Shown piece by piece: positions 1 through 8,012 of a DNA stretch of 64,000 bases. The translations under genes and the position numbers were made by a program. How positions within the stretch are numbered: the first letter of the stretch is position 1; the number at the start of each line of letters is the position of its first letter. Under the pieces are notes generated by a model that worked only from the letters and a program-made list of their open reading frames with translations, ran no database searches and was not told the origin of the DNA. Source of the stretch: Streptomyces flavotricini (lineage in GTDB: Bacteria > Actinomycetota > Actinomycetes > Streptomycetales > Streptomycetaceae). The DNA is taken from positions 4,243,309 through 4,307,308 of the forward strand of contig NZ_JAINUL010000001.1 of assembly GCF_020639365.1 (NCBI RefSeq). The letters are read 5' to 3'.

Positions 1-470
1 CCGTCGCCGCCGCCGAGGTGCCGTTCGTGGTGATGCACTGGCGCGGCTTCAGCGACGGCATGAACAAGCTCGCGGTCTACGAGGACGTCGTCGCCGAGGT
101 CACCGCCGAGCTCCGGGTCCGCATCGACGCCGTCGTGGCCGGCGGGATCGCCCCCGAGCGGCTCCTCGTCGATCCCGGCCTCGGCTTCGCGAAGATGGCC
201 GAGCACGACCTGGCCCTGGTCGCCCACCTCCCCGAACTGCGCGCACTCGGCTTCCCGCTGCTGGTCGCCGCCTCGCGCAAACGATTCCTCGGCCGGATCC
301 TGGCCGGCGCGGCCGACGCCGCCCCGCCGCCCGCCCGCGAGCGCGACGCCGCCACCGCGGCCGTCTCCGCCATCGCGGCCCACCAGGGGGCCTGGGCCGT
401 ACGGGTCCACGAGGTACGGGCGACCGCCGACGCGGTTCGGGTGGCCCGTGCCGTGGAAGGAGCGCTGTGA
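1..470 (+). CDS. folP: Dihydropteroate synthase, C-terminal part (cut by window edge)
   Basis: Joins p-aminobenzoate to hydroxymethyl-dihydropterin diphosphate in folate synthesis. The reading frame is open at the left edge, so the start lies outside the window; about 155 codons remain. Visible family motifs are DPGLGFAK (the conserved DPGxGF block) and ASRKRFLGRI near the C-terminus (the SRKxFxG block that binds the pterin/sulfonamide site). The end RVHEVRATADAVRVARAV matches the usual (R/V)VHDV ending of FolP. An NTF2-like gene, folB and folK follow on the same strand, a folate cluster seen in streptomycetes. Identification is firm; only the N-terminal half is missing. Confidence 0.95.
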   Translation, partial: VAAAEVPFVVMHWRGFSDGMNKLAVYEDVVAEVTAELRVRIDAVVAGGIAPERLLVDPGLGFAKMAEHDLALVAHLPELRALGFPLLVAASRKRFLGRILAGAADAAPPPARERDAATAAVSAIAAHQGAWAVRVHEVRATADAVRVARAVEGAL

Positions 471-492
471 CCATCGAACGAGAAGGAGCACG

Positions 493-936
493 GTGAGCAG
501 AACCGACATCGAAGCGGTCGACGAGGTCAACACGGCCTTCTACGAGGCCATGGAGCGGGGGGACTTCGACGCACTGTCGGCGCTCTGGCTCGAGGACGAG
601 ATCTCCTGCGTGCATCCCGGCTGGCCGGTGCTCTCCGGCCGCGGCGAGGTGCTGCGCTCGTACGCGCTGATCATGTCCCACACCGACTACATCCAGTTCT
701 TCCTCACCGACACGAAGGTCGCCGTCATAGGTGACACAGCACTGGTGACCTGTACGGAGAACATCCTCAGTGGCGGGCCCGCCGAGGACGGCGGAGAGCT
801 CGGCCCGCTCGTCGGCCAGCTGGTCGTCGCCACGAATGTGTTCCGACGCACATCGGAGGGCTGGCGGCTCTGGTCCCACCACGGTTCTCCCGTGCTGACC
901 GACTCCGAGGAGGACGAAGCGGAGGACTCCGCCTGA
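493..936 (+). CDS. NTF2/SnoaL-like protein
   Basis: Protein of 147 residues with the NTF2-like cone fold pattern: helix VDEVNTAFYEAMERGDFDALSALW, then beta strands ending in VFRRTSEGWRLWSHHGSPV. Such proteins are small, often dimeric, and many have no known ligand. The GTG at 493 is chosen because AGAAGGAG lies five bases upstream; an in-frame GTG at 448 would overlap folP and has no such site. It sits 22 bases after folP and ahead of folB, so it is probably cotranscribed with the folate genes, but no direct role in folate synthesis is shown. Acidic C-terminus (SEEDEAEDSA). Confidence 0.85.
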   Translation: MSRTDIEAVDEVNTAFYEAMERGDFDALSALWLEDEISCVHPGWPVLSGRGEVLRSYALIMSHTDYIQFFLTDTKVAVIGDTALVTCTENILSGGPAEDGGELGPLVGQLVVATNVFRRTSEGWRLWSHHGSPVLTDSEEDEAEDSA

Positions 937-1066
937 CCCCACCGGCGGGGTCCGAAGTCTTTCGCAGGTAAATTCGAAGACGGACGACGCCGACCGCACT
1001 CGGCGTAGGCCCATGGATCCGGGGAGTCCCGGACCGGAAGCACCTACGAAAGCAGGAGTGATTCGC

Positions 1067-1426
1067 GTGGATCGTGTCGCGCTGCGCGGCCTCAAGGCTC
1101 GCGGGCACCACGGCGTCTTCCCCCGGGAACGCGAGGAAGGCCAGACCTTCATCGTCGACCTCGTGCTGCACATCGACACCCGCCCCGCGGCGGCCGACGA
1201 CGACCTGGCGAAGACCGTGCACTACGGGGTCGTCGCCGAAGAGGTCGTCGATGTGGTCCAGGGAGAGCCCGTCGACCTGATCGAGACCCTCGCCGAGCGG
1301 ATCGCCCAGCAGTGCCTCAAGCACGAAGCGGTGGCACAGGTGGAGGTCGTCGTCCACAAACCGGACGCCCCCATCACCGTCCCCTTCGACGACGTGACCA
1401 TCACGATCACCCGGAGCCGCGTGTGA
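1067..1426 (+). CDS. folB: Dihydroneopterin aldolase
   Basis: Converts 7,8-dihydroneopterin to 6-hydroxymethyl-dihydropterin and glycolaldehyde, upstream of FolK. The 119-residue product has the family signature near the N-terminus (LKARGHHGVFPREREEGQ followed by FIVDLVLHID) and VHYGVVAEEV in the middle. The GTG at 1067 is preferred over the upstream GTG at 1058 because AGGAG at 1054-1058 is then eight bases away. Its stop overlaps the folK start (GTGA), so the two are translationally coupled. Confidence 0.96.
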   Translation: MDRVALRGLKARGHHGVFPREREEGQTFIVDLVLHIDTRPAAADDDLAKTVHYGVVAEEVVDVVQGEPVDLIETLAERIAQQCLKHEAVAQVEVVVHKPDAPITVPFDDVTITITRSRV

Positions 1427-2031
1427 ACAACGGACTGAACGCCCCGAGCGACCCCACCGTCCAGCCGGTGCCCGCATCCGTCGTGGAGACGGTGGACGCC
1501 GCCGACACCACCCTCTCCAACCCCAAGTGGGCCGTCATCGCGCTCGGCGCGAACCTCGGCAACCGCCTGGAGACCCTCCAGGGCGCCATCGACGCCCTCG
1601 GGGACACCCCCGGCCTGCGGGTCAAGGCAGTCTCCCCCGTCTACGAGACCGAGCCGTGGGGCGTCGAGCCCGGCTCGCAGCCCTCGTACCTCAACGCGGT
1701 CGTCGCGCTGAAGACGACCCTGCCGCCGTCCTCCCTGCTGGAGCGCGGCCACGCCATCGAAGAGGCCTTCGACCGCGTCCGCGAGGAGCGCTGGGGCCCG
1801 CGCACGATCGACGTCGACATCGTGTCGTACGCCGACGTGGTCTCGGACGACCCGGTCCTCACCCTCCCGCACCCGCGGGCCCACCAGCGGGCCTTCGTCC
1901 TGGCCCCGTGGAACGACATCGACCCCGAGGCGCAGATCCCGGGCCGCGGCCCCGTCGCCGCGCTGCTGGCCGGAATCGGCCTGGCGGGCGTCGCGCCGCG
2001 CTCGGACCTGGAACTCCGCCTGCCCGAGTAG
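1423..2031 (+). CDS. folK: 2-amino-4-hydroxy-6-hydroxymethyldihydropteridine diphosphokinase
   Basis: Transfers pyrophosphate from ATP to 6-hydroxymethyl-dihydropterin, feeding FolP. The 202-residue protein carries the HPPK signatures: VIALGANLGNRLETL near residue 38, ERWGPRTIDVDIVSY (the RWGPRxxDxDI loop with the Mg-binding Asp pair), and LPHPRAHQRAFVLAPW. There is an N-terminal extension of about 35 residues rich in Pro/Val/Asp that the catalytic domain does not need. The start is the GTG overlapping the folB stop by four bases. Confidence 0.96.
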   Translation: MNNGLNAPSDPTVQPVPASVVETVDAADTTLSNPKWAVIALGANLGNRLETLQGAIDALGDTPGLRVKAVSPVYETEPWGVEPGSQPSYLNAVVALKTTLPPSSLLERGHAIEEAFDRVREERWGPRTIDVDIVSYADVVSDDPVLTLPHPRAHQRAFVLAPWNDIDPEAQIPGRGPVAALLAGIGLAGVAPRSDLELRLPE

Positions 2032-2099
2032 TCGTTAACCTGTGGCTGGAGCCGAAGAACGCCGATGAGTCGGCGGCGCGGAAAGCGGGGAACGGGTAC

Positions 2100-2588
2100 G
2101 TGAAGCAACTGAGGCCGGCGGTCCTGGCGGGGATCTTCGCCGTCGCCGGGGTGCTGTCCTGGGCGGGCGCCCGGCTGTGGAACGCGTACGGGACCCTGCC
2201 CGGCGTCCCGCTCGCCGCGCCCATCGTGCTGGGCGCCATCGCGGTCGTCCTGCTGGCCACGGCCCTCTCGCTCCGCGCCCGCCTCAAGGCGCAGCGCGAG
2301 CGGCGGCCGGGCGCCAAGGGGGTGGAGCCGCTGATGGCGGCCCGAGCGGTCGTCTTCGGACAGGCCAGCGCGCTCGTGGCGGCCCTCGTCGCGGGCATGT
2401 ACGGCGGCGTGGGCGTCTTCCTGCTGATGGACTCCCTCGACGTCCCCGCCCGCCGCGACCAGACCTGGTACGCCGGCTTCGCGGTCCTGGCCGGCGCGGC
2501 CGTCATCGCCGCCGCCCTCTTCCTGGAGCACGTCCTCAAACTCCCCGAGGACGACGACACCGCCCCCCAGGCCCCCTCCCGCGCCTGA
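2100..2588 (+). CDS. DUF3180 family membrane protein
   Basis: Protein of 162 residues with four likely membrane segments (about residues 5-25, 38-60, 82-108 and 122-142), separated by a basic cytoplasmic loop (RARLKAQRERRPGAKG). DUF3180 proteins usually follow folK in actinobacteria; their function is unknown. The GTG at 2100 gives a short N-terminus ending at the first membrane helix. The ribosome site is weak (GCGGGG about nine bases upstream), so the start is less sure than the identity. It faces the folE operon across a terminator. Confidence 0.85.
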   Translation: MKQLRPAVLAGIFAVAGVLSWAGARLWNAYGTLPGVPLAAPIVLGAIAVVLLATALSLRARLKAQRERRPGAKGVEPLMAARAVVFGQASALVAALVAGMYGGVGVFLLMDSLDVPARRDQTWYAGFAVLAGAAVIAAALFLEHVLKLPEDDDTAPQAPSRA

Positions 2589-2595
2589 CGGCCCC

Positions 2596-2621
2596 CGCCG
2601 GGCCCGGGGCGGGGCCCGGCG
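2596..2621. terminator. Convergent terminator hairpin
   Basis: Perfect 10-bp GC stem (2596-2605 with 2612-2621) and a six-base loop, between the convergent stops of the DUF3180 gene and the hypothetical gene below. No T tract on either side, as is common in streptomycetes. Confidence 0.6.
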
Positions 2622-2639
2622 GCTGCCCGCCGCGCGGGC

Positions 2640-3098
2640 TCAGCCCGCGTCCTGGGGCGTGTCCGCCCGGCCCGTGTCGTGGCGGGGTCCCAGCCACTCC
2701 CACAGCCGCAGCGGATCCGGCCCCCGGTCCTCCCAGTCGCAGAACTGCAGGTCGACGAGGAACCCGCCGGAAGCGAGGACGGTCGCCTCGCCGTCGTAGC
2801 CGCCCTGCGCGTTGAAGAGGGAGGCGCCCGCGACCGAGTCCGTCCCCTTCTCCATCGGCACGGCCGCCACCCGGTCCGCGTCCACGCTCAGGAGCACGCA
2901 CGGGCAGGAGCAGCAGTCCCTTCGCATCTCGGCGTGCGGAATCTGCGCCCGGAAGCCGCGCTGGGCGTCCGAATCCCCGTCGAACAGCACCTCCAGGGTC
3001 CGCCGGACGTCCTCGCTCAGCGGCTCCCAGTCATCGGCGGCCCCGCCCTCCGCTTCCTGACCGGTCCCGGCCCCGGCGGCTCCAGCCCCCGCGCCCAT
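2640..3098 (-). CDS. Hypothetical protein with a CCxCxC cluster, downstream of folE
   Basis: Protein of 152 residues, not recognised. The N-terminal 22 residues are Gly/Ala/Glu-rich and probably disordered. The core has a Cys cluster DCCSCPC near residue 60, a beta-rich stretch (LLSVDADRVAAVP, GYDGEATVLASGG), and a Trp-rich acidic end (CDWEDRGPDPLRLWEWLG). The Cys cluster could bind a metal or form disulfides; there is no signal peptide, so cytoplasmic metal binding is likelier. It starts five bases after the folE stop, so it is probably cotranscribed with folE. I do not recall it at this place in S. coelicolor, so it may be a lineage-specific addition. The start could also be further in. Confidence 0.65.
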   Translation of the reverse strand: MGAGAGAAGAGTGQEAEGGAADDWEPLSEDVRRTLEVLFDGDSDAQRGFRAQIPHAEMRRDCCSCPCVLLSVDADRVAAVPMEKGTDSVAGASLFNAQGGYDGEATVLASGGFLVDLQFCDWEDRGPDPLRLWEWLGPRHDTGRADTPQDAG

Positions 3099-3102
3099 CC
3101 GC

Positions 3103-3711
3103 TCAGCGAGCCATGATCAGGCTCATGGCCTCGTTGCGGGTCGCGGGGTCGCGCAGCTGGCCGCGGACGGCCGAGGTGATCGTCTTGGCACCGGGCTTGC
3201 GGACCCCGCGCATGGTCATGCACATGTGCTCGCACTCGACGACGACGATGACCCCGCGCGGCTCCAGGATCTCCATCAGAGAGTCCGCTATCTGCGTGGT
3301 CAGCCGCTCCTGCACCTGAGGACGGCGGGCGAAGACGTCCACGAGGCGGGCCAGCTTCGACAGCCCGGTGATCTTGCCGTCGATCGACGGGATGTAGCCG
3401 ACGTGCGCCACGCCGTGGAACGGCACCAGGTGGTGCTCGCAGTTGCTCATGACCTCGATGTCCTTCACCAGGACCATCTCGTCGTGCCCCAGGTCGAAGG
3501 TGGTCGTCAGGACCTCTTCGGGCTTCTGGTAGAGGCCGGCGAATATCTCCTTGTACGCGCGGGCCACGCGGGCCGGGGTTTCGAGGAGGCCTTCGCGGTC
3601 CGGGTCCTCGCCGACCGCGATCAGGAGTTCGCGGACCGCCGCCTGGGCGCGCTTCTCGTCGAACTCGCCGATCGTGCCCTCGTCACCGGTCAGGGTCACT
3701 GGGTCGGTCAT
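3103..3711 (-). CDS. folE: GTP cyclohydrolase I
   Basis: Opens GTP to 7,8-dihydroneopterin triphosphate, the first step of folate synthesis. The 202 residues are normal for the bacterial enzyme. Zinc-site motifs are visible: MSNCEHHLVPFHG (Cys and two His) and VVVECEHMCMTMRGVRKPG (second Cys); QERLTTQIADSL is also typical. The ATG at 3711 follows a short spacer from the ftsH terminator, so folE probably has its own promoter between 3712 and 3758. The opposite-strand folB/folK genes lie 1 kb away, so pathway genes sit together but are transcribed apart. Confidence 0.97.
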   Translation of the reverse strand: MTDPVTLTGDEGTIGEFDEKRAQAAVRELLIAVGEDPDREGLLETPARVARAYKEIFAGLYQKPEEVLTTTFDLGHDEMVLVKDIEVMSNCEHHLVPFHGVAHVGYIPSIDGKITGLSKLARLVDVFARRPQVQERLTTQIADSLMEILEPRGVIVVVECEHMCMTMRGVRKPGAKTITSAVRGQLRDPATRNEAMSLIMAR

Positions 3712-3753
3712 CTCTTCCTCGTTCCTGTGTGCACTGGCGCCTCACGGGCACGC

Positions 3754-3796
3754 AAAAGTGCCGCGCCCCCCAGGCTAGAACCTGGGGGGCGCGGCA
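3754..3796 (-). terminator. Rho-independent terminator of ftsH
   Basis: Perfect 16-bp stem (3759-3774 with 3781-3796) with loop CTAGAA. On the minus strand it is followed by CTTTTG, a modest U tract. It lies 28 bases after the ftsH stop and separates ftsH from folE. Confidence 0.85.
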
Positions 3797-3823
3797 TCCA
3801 TTCCGGGACGGTCCGGCCGAGGG

Positions 3824-5845
3824 CTACTCGGCGCGGTCCTCCGGCGCGGGGTCCTTCTCCACCGACACGGCCGGCGTGCCCGCCGAGGTGCCGTTCGCCG
3901 AGTTCGTCAGCTGGAGCTCCTTGGGAGAGAGCACCGGCGGACGGGTCGACGGGGTGCGGTGCGAGGATCCGGTCCACGCCGGGCGGGCCGGGCGCTTCAC
4001 GATCGTCGAGAAGACCTCGGCGATCTCCTCCTTGCCCAGCGTCTCCTTCTCAAGGAGCGCGAGGACCAGGTTGTCGAGGACGTCGCGGTTCTCGACCAGG
4101 ATCTCCCAGGCCTCGTTGTGCGCCGTCTCGATGAGCTTCTTGACCTCTTCGTCGACGAGCGCCGCGACCTCTTCCGAGTAGTCCCGCGGGTGCGACATCT
4201 CGCGGCCCAGGAACGGCTCGGTGTTGTCCCCGCCGAACTTGATCGCGCCGAGGCGCTCGGTCATGCCGTACTGGGTCACCATCGCGCGGGCCGTCGCCGT
4301 GGCCTTCTCGATGTCGTTCGCCGCGCCGGTCGTCGGGTCGTGGAAGACCAGCTCCTCGGCCGCGCGCCCGCCCAGCATGTACGCCAGCTGGTCGAGCATC
4401 TCGTTGCGCGTGGTCGAGTACTTGTCCTCGTCGGGCAGGACCATGGTGTAACCCAGGGCCCGGCCGCGGGACAGGATCGTGATCTTGTGGACCGGGTCGG
4501 AGTTCGGGGAGGCCGCCGCGACCAGGGCGTGGCCGCCCTCGTGGTACGCGGTGATCTTCTTTTCCCGGTCCGACATGATCCGGGTCCGCTTCTGCGGGCC
4601 CGCCACGACGCGGTCGATCGCCTCGTCCAGCATGTGGTTGTCGATCAGCTTGCGGTCCGAGCGGGCGGTGAGGAGCGCCGCCTCGTTCAGGACGTTGGAC
4701 AGATCGGCACCGGTGAAGCCGGGGGTGCGGCGGGCGACGGCCGAGAGGTCGACGTCCGGAGCGACCGGCTTGCCCTTCTGGTGGACCTTGAGGATCTCCA
4801 GACGGCCCTGCATGTCCGGACGGTCGACCGCGATCTGCCGGTCGAAACGGCCCGGGCGCAGCAGCGCCGGGTCGAGGATGTCCGGGCGGTTCGTGGCGGC
4901 GATCAGGATGACGCCGCCCTTCACGTCGAAGCCGTCCATCTCGACGAGCAGCTGGTTCAGGGTCTGCTCGCGCTCGTCGTGGCCGCCGCCGAGACCTGCA
5001 CCGCGGTGCCGGCCGACGGCGTCGATCTCGTCGACGAAGACGATCGCCGGCGCGTTGGCCTTGGCCTGCTCGAACAGGTCGCGGACACGCGAGGCGCCGA
5101 CACCGACGAACATCTCGACGAAGTCGGAACCGGAGATCGAGTAGAACGGGACGCCGGCCTCACCCGCGACGGCGCGGGCCAGCAGGGTCTTGCCGGTACC
5201 GGGCGGGCCGTACAGCAGCACGCCCTTGGGGATCTTGGCACCGACGGCCTGGAACTTGGCCGGCTCCTGCAGGAACTCCTTGATCTCGTGGAGTTCCTCG
5301 ACGGCCTCGTCCGAGCCCGCGACGTCGGCGAACGTCGTCTTCGGGGTGTCCTTGGTGATGAGCTTGGCCTTGGACTTCCCGAAGTTCATCACCCGGGAGC
5401 CGCCGCCCTGCATCTGATTCATCAGGAACAGGAAGACGACGACGATGAGGACGAAGGGCAGCAGGGAGAGCAGCACGCTGAGGAACGGGCTGGTCTTGTC
5501 CGGGGAGACGGTGTACCCGTCCGGGATCTGACCGGCTTCGAACTTGGTCTGGAGGTTCTGGGCGAGCTGGACGCCCTGGTCCCCGATGTAGTTGGCCTGG
5601 AACTTGGTGCCGTCGTTGTCGCCGAGCTTCTGGTCCTTCTTCAGCTCGATCTTGATCATCTGGCTGTCACCGGTGGTGAGCTTGGCGCTCTCCACCTGGC
5701 CACTGTTGATCGCCTTGATGACCTCGCTGGTCTCCACCGACTTGTAGCCGCCGCCGGAGCCGACGACGTTCATCAACACGACCACGGCGAGGACGGCCAG
5801 CACGATCCACATGACCGGCCCACGGAAGTATCGCTTCACGTCCAT
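3824..5845 (-). CDS. ftsH: ATP-dependent zinc metalloprotease FtsH
   Basis: Membrane-anchored hexameric AAA protease that removes damaged membrane proteins and regulators. In the 673 residues I see: membrane segment 12-29, an extracytoplasmic domain, membrane segment about 119-141, Walker A GPPGTGKT (213-220), Walker B VFVDEIDAVG (about 269-278), the SRH region with RPGRFDRQ, and the zinc motif HEGGH (435-439). The C-terminal tail after about residue 610 is Pro/Ser/Thr-rich and ends acidic (EKDPAPEDRAE), an actinobacterial feature. Start ATG at 5845. The 208-base gap before hpt holds its promoter. Confidence 0.98.
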   Translation of the reverse strand: MDVKRYFRGPVMWIVLAVLAVVVLMNVVGSGGGYKSVETSEVIKAINSGQVESAKLTTGDSQMIKIELKKDQKLGDNDGTKFQANYIGDQGVQLAQNLQTKFEAGQIPDGYTVSPDKTSPFLSVLLSLLPFVLIVVVFLFLMNQMQGGGSRVMNFGKSKAKLITKDTPKTTFADVAGSDEAVEELHEIKEFLQEPAKFQAVGAKIPKGVLLYGPPGTGKTLLARAVAGEAGVPFYSISGSDFVEMFVGVGASRVRDLFEQAKANAPAIVFVDEIDAVGRHRGAGLGGGHDEREQTLNQLLVEMDGFDVKGGVILIAATNRPDILDPALLRPGRFDRQIAVDRPDMQGRLEILKVHQKGKPVAPDVDLSAVARRTPGFTGADLSNVLNEAALLTARSDRKLIDNHMLDEAIDRVVAGPQKRTRIMSDREKKITAYHEGGHALVAAASPNSDPVHKITILSRGRALGYTMVLPDEDKYSTTRNEMLDQLAYMLGGRAAEELVFHDPTTGAANDIEKATATARAMVTQYGMTERLGAIKFGGDNTEPFLGREMSHPRDYSEEVAALVDEEVKKLIETAHNEAWEILVENRDVLDNLVLALLEKETLGKEEIAEVFSTIVKRPARPAWTGSSHRTPSTRPPVLSPKELQLTNSANGTSAGTPAVSVEKDPAPEDRAE

Positions 5846-6017
5846 CCATACGGGGCGCCAGGCGCCCCGTCCCTCCTGCCCGTAGGTAAATGCTGCTGTG
5901 AGTAAAGACTGTTCTTCGGAATGTACCCCTGTATTGTCACCCGCGGCCTCGTGGGACGGCTGACAGAACTGCTTTCCCCTGCTCCAACGGCAGGAATCGT
6001 TCCAGGGTTCCCCTGAG

Positions 6018-6037
6018 CGGGCCCCGACCGGGGCCCG
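6018..6037 (-). terminator. Hairpin downstream of hpt
   Basis: Nine-bp stem (6018-6026 with 6029-6037) of pure G/C lying 17 bases after the hpt stop, between hpt and ftsH. The two-base loop is tight, so the top of the stem probably opens. No T tract. Confidence 0.45.
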
Positions 6038-6053
6038 GTCCCGTCCGGGGGCG

Positions 6054-6614
6054 TCAGCCGCCGTAGACGTGCGGGGCGAGCGTGCCGACGAACGGCAGGT
6101 TGCGGTACTTCTCCGCGTAGTCGAGGCCGTAGCCGACGACGAACTCGTTCGGGATGTCGAAGCCGACCCACTTCACGTCGATCGCGACCTTCGCGGCGTC
6201 GGGCTTGCGCAGCAGCGTGACGACCTCGAGCGAGGCCGGCTGGCGGGAGCCCAGGTTCGACAGCAGCCAGGACAGGGTCAGGCCCGAGTCGATGATGTCC
6301 TCGACGATCAGGACGTGCTTGTCCTTGATGTCGGTGTCCAGGTCCTTGAGGATCCGGACCACACCGGAGGACTGGGTCCCGGCGCCGTACGAGGACACCG
6401 CCATCCAGTCCATGGTGAGCGGGGTGGACAAGGCACGCGCCAGGTCCGCCATCACCATCACCGCGCCCTTGAGGACGCCGACGATGAGCAGGTCCTTGCC
6501 CGCGTACTCCGCGTCGATCTTCGCGGCCAGCTCGGCCAGCTTCGCGTCGATCTCTTCCTTGGTGATGAGCACCGACTGGAGGTCGCTGCCCATGTCCTTC
6601 TCGTCCACCCGCAT
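6054..6614 (-). CDS. hpt: Hypoxanthine phosphoribosyltransferase
   Basis: Purine salvage: makes IMP/GMP from hypoxanthine/guanine and PRPP. The 186 residues match the family. The PRPP-binding motif is VLIVEDIIDSGLT, the flexible loop region is MDWMAVSSYG, and the purine-site segment is VGFDIPNEFVVGYGLDY. ATG at 6614 is chosen because MRVDEKDMGSDL is the usual streptomycete N-terminus; a second ATG lies seven codons in. Upstream in-frame sequence reaches past tilS and is not protein-like. The order tilS-hpt-ftsH is conserved in many Gram-positives. Confidence 0.97.
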   Translation of the reverse strand: MRVDEKDMGSDLQSVLITKEEIDAKLAELAAKIDAEYAGKDLLIVGVLKGAVMVMADLARALSTPLTMDWMAVSSYGAGTQSSGVVRILKDLDTDIKDKHVLIVEDIIDSGLTLSWLLSNLGSRQPASLEVVTLLRKPDAAKVAIDVKWVGFDIPNEFVVGYGLDYAEKYRNLPFVGTLAPHVYGG

Positions 6615-6679
6615 CACTTTCGTTTGCGGCCGCGGCTCCGGGGGTGCCCCCGGAGGACTCAGCCGTGTTTCAGCACCAA

Positions 6680-7723
6680 TCAGCCCTGCCGGATGACAAG
6701 TCTGCCACCCTGCCGCTGGGCCTCGACCCGGCCGGGCAGGTTGATGGCGCCCTGGCCCCGCCATCCGGTGATGAGCCGGTCCACTTCCTCGATGTGGCGG
6801 GCGAAGAGGGAGCCCGCCGGGGAACCGGCCGCGACCACGGCCCGGCGCAGCACGCGGCGGCGGACGGCCGGGGGCAGGGCGTACAGCTTGGCGCACTCCA
6901 GCCGGCCGTCCTCGTCCCGTACGCCGGTCTCGGCCTCGGCGGCCCAGGAGTCGAGGGCGTCGGCGTCGTCGCGGGACAGCTGGGCGGTGCGGGCCAGCGC
7001 CTCGACCACTCCCTTGCCCAGCGCCTTCTCGAGGGCGGGCAGCCCCTCGTGGCGGAGCCGGGAGCGGGTGTAGGCGGGATCGATGTTGTGCGGGTCGTCC
7101 CAGACCGGCAGGGACTGGACCATGCAGGCCTTGCGGGCGGTCTGCCGGTCGATCTGGAGGAAGGGGCGGCGGTAGCGGTGGCTGCGGCCCGGTCCGCCCG
7201 ACACCTCGGCCATGCCGGACAGCGAGCGGGTCCCGGAGCCGCGGGCGAGGCCCAGCAGGACGGTTTCGGCTTGATCGTCCCGGGTGTGGCCGAGCAGTAC
7301 GGCGGCGGCGCCCAGGCGATCGGCGGCCGCGTCCAGGGCGGCGTAGCGGGCGTCGCGGGCGGCGGCCTCGGGTCCGCCGTCACGGCCGACGCGCACGGAG
7401 ACGGACTCCACCGGGTCGAGGCGGAGCGCGGTCATGCGGGTGACGACCTCGGCGGCGCGCAGGTCGGAGCCGGCCTGGAGGCCGTGGTCGACGGTGATGC
7501 CGCCGGACCGGATGCCCAGCTTGGGCGCCTCGAAGGCCAGGGCGGAGGCGAGGGCCATCGAGTCGGCGCCGCCGGAGCAGGCGACGAGTACGAGTGGCGG
7601 GGTGCCGCCCGTCGCGGCGGGCCCGCGGCGGCCGGCGGGACGGTCGGTGAGGTCGGTGAGGACGTCGTGGAGTACGCGGCGGACCGCCAGGCGTATCGCC
7701 GCGACCGCAGGATGGGGACCCAT
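6680..7723 (-). CDS. tilS: tRNA(Ile)-lysidine synthetase
   Basis: Modifies C34 of tRNA-Ile(CAU) to lysidine so that it reads AUA. N-type ATP pyrophosphatase with the PP-loop SGGADS at residues 50-55 and the GHTRDDQAETVLLGLARGSG segment that contacts tRNA and ATP. The 347-residue length fits the short actinobacterial form. ATG at 7723 (MGPHPAV) puts the PP-loop at the usual distance. The reading frame continues upstream without a stop, but that sequence overlaps the next small ORF and is Pro/His-rich. It follows the metalloprotease and the small ORF and precedes hpt. Confidence 0.94.
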   Translation of the reverse strand: MGPHPAVAAIRLAVRRVLHDVLTDLTDRPAGRRGPAATGGTPPLVLVACSGGADSMALASALAFEAPKLGIRSGGITVDHGLQAGSDLRAAEVVTRMTALRLDPVESVSVRVGRDGGPEAAARDARYAALDAAADRLGAAAVLLGHTRDDQAETVLLGLARGSGTRSLSGMAEVSGGPGRSHRYRRPFLQIDRQTARKACMVQSLPVWDDPHNIDPAYTRSRLRHEGLPALEKALGKGVVEALARTAQLSRDDADALDSWAAEAETGVRDEDGRLECAKLYALPPAVRRRVLRRAVVAAGSPAGSLFARHIEEVDRLITGWRGQGAINLPGRVEAQRQGGRLVIRQG

Positions 7724-7872
7724 GTCCGGTGCCCTTCGGTGGAGTTCGGATGCCTCGAAGGCTGGGGGTGGTGCTGGAACGGCTGCTGTTCGGTGCTGTT
7801 CGACGCTGCCCGGTGCCCCGGCCCCCGTGAGGAGCCCCCCGCTGGGAGCCCCCGCGAGAGGAGGGTTGTCAC

Positions 7873-7980
7873 TCAGAGTGCGTCGATGGTGACAGAACCG
7901 AGCCGTTCCCTGAGCATCGCACGCCCTTCCACGCCCCACGGTCCCTCGGACGGGTGACGCTTCTTCCCCCAGTGAGACAT
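7873..7980 (-). CDS. Small ORF, 35 residues, between metalloprotease and tilS
   Basis: Product begins MSHWGKKRHPSEGPWG and ends RERLGSVTIDAL. Supporting it: ATG at 7980 with AGGGGG about seven bases upstream, a place 32 bases after the metalloprotease stop on the same strand, and a basic-then-hydrophobic composition unlike random GC-rich sequence. No signal peptide and no known domain; function unknown. It could also be a leader peptide for tilS, whose start is about 150 bases further on. Without conservation data it remains a candidate. Confidence 0.5.
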   Translation of the reverse strand: MSHWGKKRHPSEGPWGVEGRAMLRERLGSVTIDAL

Positions 7981-8012
7981 GTTTACGCCCCCTGAGTCAC
8001 CCCCCTTCGCTC

